Below are positions 14,401 through 26,400 of a stretch of 64,000 bases of DNA, one piece after another. Within the stretch, counting starts at the first letter, position 1. Every line of letters starts with the position of its first letter. The notes below the pieces were generated by a model. The model was not told the origin of the DNA. It did not search any database and saw only the letters and a list, made by a program, of their open reading frames with translations. The DNA comes from Epiperipatus broadwayi. Taxonomy: Eukaryota > Onychophora > Udeonychophora > Euonychophora > Peripatidae. The stretch lies in the NCBI GenBank assembly GCA_028023455.1, contig JAQFVV010006695.1, forward strand, positions 248,001-312,000, given 5' to 3'. Made by a program: the position numbers and the translations under genes.

Positions 14401-17400
14401 GTACTGGAAGGTCCTCATTTTCCATAGAATCTGGTAATTCTAAATAGGGATCATCTTCCATTGGTGCTGAATCTGTATCAGAGTGCTCAGAGGTTTTTCT
14501 TATTCTTTTTTTCCCATGACACTTTGTGTTTACTTTGTGATTCTTGTGAATCTGGTTTTAATGTAGGTAGTTGTGTTATAAACCCAGAATTTATATCGTC
14601 ATCTGAGCTTGATTTATCCGGAACATCTGATTTCCGTTTATTAATATTTGGTATAGCTTGTCATGTTAGCTCTACTTCTTGTGAAAGATCCTGATTCCAA
14701 TGTCCAGATAAACCATCCTTTTCCCCCAGGTTTGGAGTTTTGGTGTGTGCTGGATTGAATTTTTTCCTTGGTTTATTGGTTTTGCTACTTTCTTTTTGAG
14801 GATGTGGAGTTATTGTATTTTGTTTACTTTGTGACTTTCTAGGTGATTGGGTGTTATTTTTGTCTATTTTGATTCTGGTGTCTGTTTCTTCTATTGGAAG
14901 TGATTTCAAGTCTGAAGGATTGTCAAGCATTGATTCATAGCCCTTTTTTTCCAATGTTGTACTGTTTATTGACTGAATATTATCTGTGTATTGATTTGAA
15001 ATGAGATGAGGTGTACTTGATGTAGTTGTTTGTTTATCATTTCTATTTTTGGTTGTATTGTTATGGAATTCCATTTCAGTTTGTTGGGAAAGATTTTCAT
15101 CTTGATCTTCATCTCTAGATATTATGTGGTCTGGTGTTACATCTGTGGGAGTTATGTCTATAGATTCGGTATAGTTTGATGTTGAAGCCCTGTGTTTATC
15201 AGTGTGGTTTTCAATATTATTGTCTGTTTTAGGTGACTGTTTGGTGTCTGTAGTTGTTGTTGTTTCTATATTCTTTCCATTGCAGCGGTGGAACTTGCCT
15301 TTCTTTTGATTGCAGGTAGTGCAGATACGTGCCAAACAGTCTTTTATAAAGTGTGTCCTTTGTAAACAGTGAAAGCACTGAGGCCGCACCCCCCCTGAAT
15401 GTTAAGACCATTGGTGAACCTCTTGCATTAACTACAGTAGGGATGTCAGTAGGAGAAACATTTTTTTTCATGGCTAGTGAGAAGATTGCTGCATTTGATA
15501 TTATGTTTCCGTTCAAGATGGGGTCTGGAAGGAATTTAAATTTTGATACAGTGCCGTAGGGATTGAGGATATTTTGGAGCTCTTGTTCAGTGAATCTTGT
15601 TAGGCAGTTTTTGATTTTCCCTTGTAGTATCATAGGTCTGTTCATTTCTACAGTGCAAAGTATTTTATTTCCTAGTATTTTAATATTGTTTTTAAATTGG
15701 AGCCTGTCTGCCCAGGTCTTAAATTCTATTGCCACATATCTGTCATTAGGATGTGTTAGTATTTGATAAATCCCCAACTCTGAATCATGTTGTTTAATTA
15801 CGGAATATAAATGCTCCATGGGGAATTTGTATAATGATAAGTTTTCATTCGTTACTGCTAGGATTAGAGTTTTGTCATTGTAATAATTTTGGAAAGATTT
15901 ATAGAGCATGTTTGGAATAGTTTTGTTGAAATTAAAGTTTATGTTTTGATGCATTTCAGTCGGTAATATTATTATAATTTAATATCTTAATTGATTGGGG
16001 GTGTTGATTGTCTTCTGTTGTGATTTCTCTTTCATATTCCGATATGCCTATAAGCATTTCATTAATATTGCTGACCGAGTTAGTCTCCGCGGTTTTAACG
16101 TCTTTGTTGATACTTAAAGCGTTAGCGTAGGATATAGATTTTTTTGGGAGGGTTTGTATTTGTGAGTCTGTTTTGAAATGTGCGAACGATGTAGATATTA
16201 AAGGTTCATCTAGTTTGAAATTTTTATTTGTTTGTGAATGGGTTTTGTTGATTTTTTTTTTTATCTGTTATTTCGTTTTTTTCTCCTGAAATACTGTTGA
16301 CAGTCTCTGGTGATACAGCAGCGAATTTGGTGACCTCTGGTGATTTAAAAAATTTTTTTTTCCTTTCTTCAGATAGATTTTGCTGATATTTTATTTTTTG
16401 TTCAAATTATTCTGAGTGTGTTTCGCGGTTGTGGATAAATTGTGTTTATTTACTTCTCCTAAAGGAGTTTGGGAAATACGGTGAGTGTTGTTACTGTTTT
16501 CGTATGTATTATTAATATTGGCTGTTATTTCGCCCGATGGGAAACCAACGCTATTGCATATAACTGATGAAGTTTGTATAATTTCTTGCATTTTAATGTT
16601 GTCAGTAATTATTTGGTGCTTAGCATTGCTAATGGGAAGGTTTTTGATCTCAGATGGAGCCTGAGATTTGTTATTATAGCTATGAAGATTTCGGCTATCG
16701 TTTCTGTTGAACGACTAAGTGTGACAATTTAAGCTTGAATTGCTATGTATATTATCTATATCATTATCACATTCCATTTTTAAATATATAAAACTTCTCT
16801 TACCTTGTATTTAGGGGTTTGGAATGGGGTTTGATACCCCCTTTCCTGCTGATTTCAATTTTGATGCGAGCTATCGTTCACGTTGTTTGCTGTTTAAGAA
16901 CCGGAAATGATATCCATCTGATACATTTATGTATTCAATGTAGCATGAAAATACGACAACACAAAATACTATACTGTCAGGAATGTACATCTGAACAGCA
17001 AGTAGAATTAGAGAAGACATTGTCTCTCCACCAACAGGAATGTCACATCTGTTGGCGAGTAGAACAATAAACATAAAACTCCATAGGAATGGACTGCAGT
17101 CCTTTGCCATCTTACAAACCCATCCATAGGCAAACAGAAGGTGTGTGGCATATATATATAATCCTGCCCGTAGCGGATCTCATACTACATCTACAATTAC
17201 ACAAATATATGCAATCCATGGAACCAATTTAACTACGAAATGAATAACCTAAGATTACCCTCCCTTAATATAACTTTACAAAACTATATAGCCATTCACG
17301 CCCGACTTAAATTTAACATTTAAATACGTTCGCACAGATTATTTTTATACAATTTGTTTTATAATGTCGAGTATAGATCGGCTGCACAGATTCCACGGTC

Positions 17401-20400
17401 AAAAACATTCCAAATTAAACAACCGATCAAAATACAAAGTCAATCGATAACGTCAATTGCTGAGGGAATACAGGAGACCCTTTGGTGTTCATCATAAGAC
17501 ACTGCAGTGGCATCGTTGACTTATATATTCTAATCGACTGTGAAGACCACAACATAATCAACCACTAACGAATCTCTGCAACGTCTATACCCAACTTAAA
17601 TGTAATGCATTTAATAATTTCTACAATAAATATTCCTACAAATAATAATAATAAAATGGAAATGATTTTAGCAAAACTTAACTATATAAATTTAAACAAT
17701 CAATTATTAATTTGAAAATCAAATAAGAGTTCATTTTAAAATTTAATTTAGCTGAATCTTTAAAAAAAACAATGACGAAAGTTCTTAATTACTTTTTTGT
17801 TGTTGTTATTAATTTGTAAAGTTCATAGCTCACAGTAGAAGAGTCCAGGTTTCTGCTTTTAATTCCCGTGATGCCTCCATTGGAAGATAATGTTCTGGAG
17901 ATGGCAATAGCTGGTTCAAGGTATCACAGTCTTTTCATTTTTTTTTTTTGTAGAGAGTGTGGTATGTGCGTCCTACCACATCTCTCAAACACAAAAACGC
18001 TGGAACTGTCAGAAAAAACTGTATTTCCCTTTTTATATTATCCACATGGATTCAATCAACAAAACGTCACTAATCCATCACTTTCGTTAGGGTCCGAGCC
18101 AAGGCTTAGTGCTTCCATTGGTCAAGCTAATTTCTCTTTATTTTCTTATCTATCTTTCATCAGATCATTTTAATTATACAAGAGCCCAAGGCTAGCTTGC
18201 TTTTCAAACAATTTATAAACAATCATTTCCATTTACAGATTACAAGAATTAATTAATACCTGTTTTTATTTTTAAATCTTGTACTTTTTTTTATAAAAAA
18301 GTACGTTCAAATACTTATTTGTTTTTTTAAAAAAAAATATTTTTAAAGTTCGGCATCTGTGCGAATGTATATACGTTTAACAAACATTTTAATTTTAGCG
18401 TTTAGTTTTTTACTTTTATTTGCGAACTTTTAAGTTTTTATTTTAAATTAATGTAACGACATATTTATATATCGTTACACTATGGAACAGAGTAAAAGAA
18501 GATTGTTCAGAAACCAGCGATTTGAAAAAAGAAAAGATTTATACAGAACAAACTCTTATGAAAAAGTTATCCATCACTTGTTATTAAGAAAACCTTAAAT
18601 AGATAACAAAAAGAACCAACAAAAGAAAAATCAATTATTGCTACTGTAGTGTACCCATACATACTAAAAATAGGCAAATTAAGGAAAATCTGCAATCAGT
18701 ATAACATCAGAACAGCTTTCCAGAGCCATACCACACTAAGAGGAATTCTAACAAACATCTATCAAGCCTAAACTTGAAATGCTGAAAAGAAAAAATTGCA
18801 TCTATGAAATACCATGTGACTGTAGAAGAACATATATTGGTGAGACCAGTTGTCCCATTGAAGAGCACTTGCAAGAACACAAACTGATGATTAGAAGAGA
18901 GAAAACAGATGGTCTAAGGTAGCAGACAATGTATGTACCAATGAACATATGTTCAATTGGGAAAATATAAAAATATTGGATAGAGAAGAAAAGGTACAAA
19001 AGAAGAAAATTTAAAGAAACTGCTCACATGACAATGGCAAACAATCCTATAAGTCAACCTACTATGACTATACATAATGGATGGAATCCATTAATCAACT
19101 TTGCTCTTAGAAAAGAAATGGAGAAATCAAGAGGAACTTCATAGATAAGTATATGAAATTTCTACTGACTGTTGCCTTTGGCAGGATGGCTCAATTGGTT
19201 AGAGCATTACCTTAAAATTCAGTATTCAAAGAATCTAAGGATCCAGGTTCAATTCCCATGCTAGTTCTATCACTGGTCAGCAACACCTGAAGAAGAGGAA
19301 AGAATAATACCTCTCGAAATGTGCATGTACTAATCTATATTAACAATTGAATGTATTTGGAATATTTAAATAAAGTTACATTTTTCTTAAGACATTCAGT
19401 ACTCATATTAGATGATGGAAATAATCCAACATATAAATATAACTAAAACATCATCATCACAAACCTTCAGGAAAACACCAAGATGTCTCATAAATTTTTT
19501 AAAATCTTTTTCTGATGTCAGTCTATGAATTAAGTTACTGGGGTTCCACATACTATAAAATTGGTAGAATATATGAAACAAGTATACATATTTTTCTGAA
19601 GCATTTTATGATGACATATTAGATAGTGCTATTGAATGTTCTATTATTATTAAAAGTAGTATTCCTTTCTTGGAATATTTTTTGAGGTTAATATATAATT
19701 GAAAATGCTAGTTGACCCTCTTTTTCAAAAAGACTTTGGCAAAGGATTTTTCAACATTAATTTCCATATTGTTTCTCTGATACAAAGTTTGAAATTTTTA
19801 GACATCAGATAGTAAAATTTTACAACATAAAAATTAACAATAGTTTTGTAAAATTTTATATCACCAGTGAACAAAGAATAATTGTGCCAACAGCACACTG
19901 CTCTATATCCAAAAAATAAATTGAAAAAACAATGATCCAAGAATACTTCCTTAATACACTCCAGTTATATTCTGATATATGCAAGATCTTGTAATTCCAT
20001 AAGATACAAAAAGAGGCCTATTAGAAATAAAAGATTCGAATTACTTCAGAAATTGAAGAGAAAAACTAATGAGAAATAATATAGAGATATATTAATTTTT
20101 TCACAAATAGTGAAATATCCATAAGATAGGCCTATAAAAACAAATAGTTTTTACAAGTACTATACTATCTTCTGAATATATAGGTTTAGATAAGTCTGCT
20201 GCTTAAATTTAATGTAGGTGACATAGCTATCTGCGAGAAGGAAGCATGCGGTGACATGAATATCATTTATGATAATGTTATTAAGCTTCCAATGGAGGCA
20301 AATAATAATACATTTGCTAATTGATATCACAATAAGAAAGCAAAATACTACACTTAGATTTCAAAGGATCACATTGAAAGAGATTTAAAATCTGGATCTT

Positions 20401-23400
20401 TTCATGGGCATAGCTTCAGAAAATAACAAGATCTATTACATGGATTGAAAAAATTCTACAGAAAGTGATAAATTTAATTTGATAATAGCTGGGGAATTAT
20501 TCATCTCCTACAAATAGTTTTTCACTGATAGGTCTCTCATTTTAGTTGTACTGATACTGCATATTTATTATTAAATTCCTGAGAGAATTATTATACAAAG
20601 CCCTCGGCACAAATGTGATATAGCATTTTACAAATAGGCTGATTTCCTGAGAGAATTATTATACAAAGCCCTCAGCACAAATGTGATATAGGATTTTACA
20701 AATAGGCTGAACACCCGAAGTACTTGATACATTGTCTTAGAATTACATAATACAAAATTAAAAAGATTTAAAAGAACAAATTACTGCATTTTGAAAATCA
20801 ACATACACAAAACATAATTTACAGAAGTTCTTTAAAATGTCTACCTAAAGTACACAAACGATTTTAAAAGCTAATACCCCTTAGGTAATACTATTAATCA
20901 ACAATCATTCACTTAGAATATTTAATAACAAGTTATGGAAATGATTGACAACCAATTATGTATTTTTATTTTAAAAAATCAATTTATTTTAAACCAAACA
21001 ACTAATAATAAAATCCAAATTTTCTTTTTTCCCAAATACATATTTTATATCTCCCATCACCAGCATGAATAAAAAAAATTTAATATATATATATATACAA
21101 TCAACTGTTATGTCTGAGGGTTTCTTTTTAAAACCAGTCAGAAAGCATAAGATTAACTTGAACACACAATTTACCTTTTTTTAAATGATTTTAATTTCAT
21201 ATAAATACAACAAATCACTAAATATTTTACATACACTACAAATGATTTAAATCCATAGTTGAATGACATCAGGAAAGTTCACTAGTTATTTTGAGATAAA
21301 TCCTTATGTCAACTTTCTACTTTACCATTTTTAATTATGGCTTCTTCTTGGAGTCTTATTAATATTCCAAGGCATTAACTATCAGCGTGAGGGAAACCAG
21401 GACACTACAGAGAGAAAAACAGTTCTCCTCACTATTTATATCAACTCTTATCGATCACATATGTCCGGGGAAGGTAAACAATAGTGCTCTCTTTACATTT
21501 ATTTAGCAGAGTCTCACTATAAGCGGATATGTAGTTTATAGGTTTAAAACCGTATAAATCTATTGTGGGTACATAGTACTCCTCCCCTTACTCTGGAAAT
21601 AAATATGCTTTAGCTACAAACATAGACTTTAAATTTAACCAGTGGGCAACATACTCTGGGAATTCTTGGTGTTTTTAATCCCTCTTGCACTGGATTGCAT
21701 GTTGCATCATCCCGCTCTTCATCCTTTGACACATCTTTACTTGATACCCTTTCCATTTCCATTTCATCTCCACGTTCTTTTTCTATGTTTGTAACTGATG
21801 AGACTTCACTCACATCCTCTGATGTAGGGTTTCTCCCAATGGTGGTGAAGATGATTTATGTGTTTGAAATGTTTTCCGATTTTGTAATTCCACCAGGTGA
21901 ATTTGCTTTGACAGTAGCTGTTTCACAATTCCTGGGATCCATTTATGCTTCAACACATTCATATATCCAACCATCTTCACCTGGTAGGAATTTATTTGGT
22001 GAAAAATTTCCTGCTTTTCCGTTTTTTAGGCAAAAGTTGTGATAGGTGTGTGCAGCAATTATGACCCATTTTACAACTCTTCTGGGGTTTTTCCTGTTGA
22101 AATACTTGGCATGAAATGTTGCATATGCACTGCTTGCACTAAAGCATCCAACATGTTTTCTAATTGTAATTTTTTTTATGATATACTTTAAATGTTGTAC
22201 TCCTTACTCCACTATACATTGCTCTTCAGGTGGTAATGGTGGTGTGAAAGTATGCTTTATCCCTCTGTCACCCAGAAAGTCCTTAAATTTTGTTGAAGTA
22301 AATCCTGAACTGTTATCTGTCACAACTCTTTCTGGGTAGTGAACACTTAGTTTAAAATCCGAATGGTACACTCAACACTAGTATCTTTAACCAGCCAATA
22401 CCCAGTCCAACATGAATACACATAAGCTAATAACAATATGATACATCTATTCAATGGTCCAGATGAACACATGATTATGGAGCAGGAGATGCTTCCCAAG
22501 TTTCAAACTGTTTTGGAGGCAGTTTAGTTATTTGTTGGCAGTTTATACACATTCTTTTATCGCGTTCTTGATATCCCTTGTCAAGTTTTCCCACCATATG
22601 TATGATGCAGCTAGGGCTTTCATATGAACTACTCCCGAGTGTCCTTTATGCAGTAATCTTAAGATTTTTCCTCTGCCCTCAGTAGGCACTAAAACATGAT
22701 CATTATTTAATATGCATCCATTACAAACCGACATTCCCTCTCTTGCAATCCAAATCCCATGACTTAATTCACTGGGGCATCTAGATGGCCAACCCATTCT
22801 TATCCACTTTATCAACCTCCTGTATCCTTTCTCATTCATTGTCCAGTCTGCTATGACTCTGCTGTTTATCACTTCTGAATTTAGCACATGAATGTAATTT
22901 ATTTCCTTTATCTCATCTATTTTCCTTAATGTCTGGCAATCTCGACAAAGCAATAGCATGGCTGATCCTTTTTCTGGGTCTGTAGATCAAAGTACAATCA
23001 TAATGTGATAAAATGTCTATCCACCTTAACATACATGAGCTTGACGATTCATATAACTTTTTTACGCAGCTGGAAATCCCTGTTAGAGGGCAATGATCAC
23101 TATAGATCGCAAATTTCTATCCATATACATATTGGTGGAACTTCTTTCCTGTGAAGATCACTGCCAAAGCTTTCTTATACATTTGACTATAGTTTTTTTG
23201 GGCTGGCGTCAGCATTCTCAAAGCAAAAGTGATCAGGTGTTCACCCTCATAATATGGATGGGAGAGGACAGCCCCAATGCCATACTCACATGCATCCATA
23301 GTAACACACAATTCCCAGTTGTTTCAATAATGTATTAACAGGTTTTCTGATGTAAGTAAATCCTTTGCCATTTTGAAAGCTACATCCTGTTCTGTATTCC

Positions 23401-26400
23401 AGATCCAACATTGTTTTTTCCTTAACAACATATACAGTGGTGACAACACATGCAATTTTACAGCTAAGAAGCTTTCGTAGAAATTTAGAAGTCCCAAGAA
23501 TGCCTGAAATACCTCCACATTTCCGGGTTTTCTAGCATTCCTGATGGCTTTTACCTTTTCTGAGTCTGGGAGGCATCCACTTTCAGTTACAATGTGTCCA
23601 AGGAATTTGATTTCCTTCGCAGACCATATGCATTTTCCCACATTTATTTTCACTTTAGCTTGGGATAGCTTTGAACAAACCTGATCCACATGCTTTTCAA
23701 GCTCGTTTTCTGTTTCGCCTACGATGAAAATATCCAGATACAGAATTACACTGTACATTGATTTAAACAACATCCACTTTCACCTGGAACACGTTTGGTG
23801 CAATCGTTTTCCCATATGGTAATTTATTGCACTTATACAAGCTTTGTGTGTCATTAATGTGAGTAGTTCTGCTGTTTCCTTTGCCTTCTGTAGTAATAGA
23901 AATATTTCCCACACACTTGGAACCGGGCAAGCTCCCTTATGTTTTTATTTATTGTGAGACGATAATCTCTACATAGCCATATACTACCATCCAGTTTCAT
24001 AATTGTCACTATACGGGACACCCATGATGATTCTTCTGTAGGTATAAGAACTCCTTTGGTTACCACATCATTTAATTCTTTTTCTACTTTTCCCTCATCA
24101 CAAATGGAACTTTTTGCAGTTTGCATATTATTCATTTCACATCTTTCACTAGCTCAATATCCACAGGCTTAGTTCTAAAGTCCAACAACAATTCTGAGTA
24201 TCGTTTTTTCGTGGTAGTTTCTATACGGATCCTTTTTACTATTTCTACACATATTCCTAAAGCCACAAACCAATTTCTGACCAATAAGGGGTTAATATTT
24301 ATATATAACTCTAGGAGCTTATGTCTTGTGTTCAGCATCACTGGTACAGTAGTTTTCCCTTGAATATTTACTCTATTTCTGTTTATATCCATGACTAACA
24401 TGTCTGCTTTCCATAGCTTTAGCTCATATTCCCAGTTTTTGTAATCGCCATCCAGTCTTTATACGATATCAATGACAAACCTGCGTCGCTGTCCACTTCC
24501 ATTCACATTCGTTTATTGCAAACTTGCAGTTCTACACTAATGTTATCCAAATTTTTGTCGTTATTTATTGTAGTGTTTATAGCTACTTTCCATTCCACCT
24601 CACTCCGGGAGTTGTAATCTGGTTTCTTTCTTAGAGATTCACCATATTTTTGAATGACAGATGGCAGCTAAGTCCCCCCTCGTTGTAAAAATTCCTCAAA
24701 TTTTTTTTTTATTTCCCTAATTTTTTCCACAACAATTACACTTTTGTTGCTTACTGTGGCCACCCGAGGTCGCAATGTTATTTTTTTTCTTTATTGAATG
24801 CTATTTTTTCTGGGATTTTAGATGTAGTATACTCTGATGCCATATTTAACATGGCCTCCTGTGCAACGCATTTGTCCATGGCAGTTCTGTAGTTTAAATC
24901 TGGGTCGCTTAAAAGCACTTTCCTAAATTTGTTATCCGTCATACCATATAGAAATTGTTCTAACAGAGAGTCATTTATTTCTTGCCCGAATTCATAATCC
25001 TTAACTAAATTTCTCAATGCGAGGTCATAATCCACGTATTTTTCCTGCAGAAATTGTGTTGTTTCTTAGTTTCTGACATGCTATCTATTTTGAAGTCTTT
25101 AGTACAAAATATGTCTTTAGCCTCTCTATAAACTCATGATAAAGCAGGTCTTCTGGACGTTTTGGATCGATCAGCTTGTTTGCCAAATTTATCATATCTT
25201 GTCTCGTGAAATATAAAAGTGTAGCAATTTTATATTGGTCATCTTTGATTTTATTTATGAAGAAATGGTATTCCACTTGTGTTATTAAAGTTTTCCAGGA
25301 GTCACTGTTATTCATATCGAATTCGCGTACTGTTGGAGCACTTGCTGCCATGTTTTTTTCTCGTTACTTTTATGTACAATTCTATCCTGTTGGACTGCAC
25401 CACTCTACTATGTTTGAGGGTTTCTTTTTAGAACCAGTCAGAAAGTATAATATTAACTTGAACACATAATTTACCTTGATTTTAATTTCATATAAATATA
25501 AGAAATCACTAAATATTTTACATACATTACAAATGATTTAAATCCATAGTTGAATTACGTCAGCAAAGTTCATTACTTATTTTGAGATAAATCCTTATGA
25601 TAACTTTCCACTTTACCATTTTTAATTATGGCTTCTTCTTGGAGTCATATTAATATTCCAAGGCATTAACTATCAGCTTGAGAGAAACCAGAACACTAGA
25701 GAGAGAAAACCAGTTCTCCTCACTATTTATATCAACTTTTATCGATCACATATGTCCGGGAAAGATAAACAATAGTAGCACTCTCTTTACATTTATTTAG
25801 CAGAGCCTCACTATAAGTGGGTATATAGTTTATACGTTTATCACTGTATAAATCTATGTGGATACATAGCATTAACTAAATAATTTCTCTTTTTCCATTA
25901 CCTGCCTGTACATTAAGTATAATATTTTATATATTCAGGTAATTTTAAATCTCCCTCCCTTCATTTATCCTTCATATATATTGAAGTCTGTGGATTGGTA
26001 TATACATACGTATATATGAGCTTTCCCCTCTTAGTCATACAATAATAAATAAAAAGAAACAATATATATATAATCCATTATAAAATTAAGAATACAAAAT
26101 ATAAGTTTTAATTTTATTTCCCAGGATTAGAATCACAAAAATCGGTAAGCTTGCGCACATGTGTCAACTTTATTTTTGATCATCTCATTTACCCATATAA
26201 TGTTCAAATCTTTTCTTGATTAAAAGTAATCTTTTCTTCTGTGGATTCCAAAATGGCCTTCAGTAATAAGCAACCCATACGTTTTTCATGTAAATATTTT
26301 ATATTTCTGTTGTTGAATGTTTATGCTGGATTTTTGTTGTAGTAATATACACATTAAACATTTGGCATATGGTAACAGAAAGAACCAAATCCCTAGATGA

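Larger units (their letters stand above)
10342..18479 (-). mobile_element. 8.1-kb element with 9-bp TIR and CTAT target duplication carrying LINE ORF1/ORF2
   Basis: The ends on the plus strand are TATAACGAT and ATCGTTACA, an inverted repeat with one mismatch. They are flanked by CTAT at 10338-10341 and 18480-18483. Removing the insert plus one CTAT restores one open frame through the Penelope-like element, so the borders are exact. Inside, on the minus strand, are ORF1 (16777-14264) and ORF2 (14274-11048) of an APE-type non-LTR retrotransposon, with about 1.7 kb before and 0.7 kb after. A 1.98-kb relative with the same ends lies at 47145-49127. Whether the LINE owns these ends or sits inside another transposon is open. 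Confidence 0.8.
18480..19395 (+). pseudogene. Penelope-like element, linker and GIY-YIG endonuclease (right half)
   Basis: This continues the RT frame of 9690-10341. Recognisable parts are the region before the endonuclease (YNIRTAF, HTTLRGIL near 18700-18750), then YEIPCDCRRTYIGETSCP near 18800-18860, which is the GIY-YIG nuclease signature with its CxC cysteines. KRKFKETAHM-type sequence (RRKFKETAHMT) and ANNPISQP follow near 19000-19060. Frameshifts and stops are present. The untranslated 3' end holds a tRNA-like stretch, a hammerhead-like hairpin and AATAAA at about 19368. Penelope-like elements use RT plus GIY-YIG for insertion; this copy is dead. Confidence 0.85.
21109..25868 (-). mobile_element. 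Ty3/Gypsy-type LTR retrotransposon, degenerate
   Basis: Two direct repeats (21109-21575 and 25409-25868) bound a minus-strand gag-pol relic. The 5' LTR is the right-hand one. A primer-binding site and a polypurine tract sit at the expected inner edges. The gene order is gag, protease region, RT, RNase H, integrase, which is the Ty3/Gypsy order. Every gene is broken by stops and frameshifts and the LTRs differ at many positions. No matching target duplication could be found. It lies in intron 2 of the host gene, antisense to nothing else recognised. Confidence 0.9.

Noticed and set aside
16819-17070. Frame with several C/H pairs resembling a zinc-binding protein, and a signal-peptide-like frame opposite it (17110-16871)
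   Set aside because: Both lie in the leader of the 8.1-kb element, overlap each other, and show no recognisable domain order.
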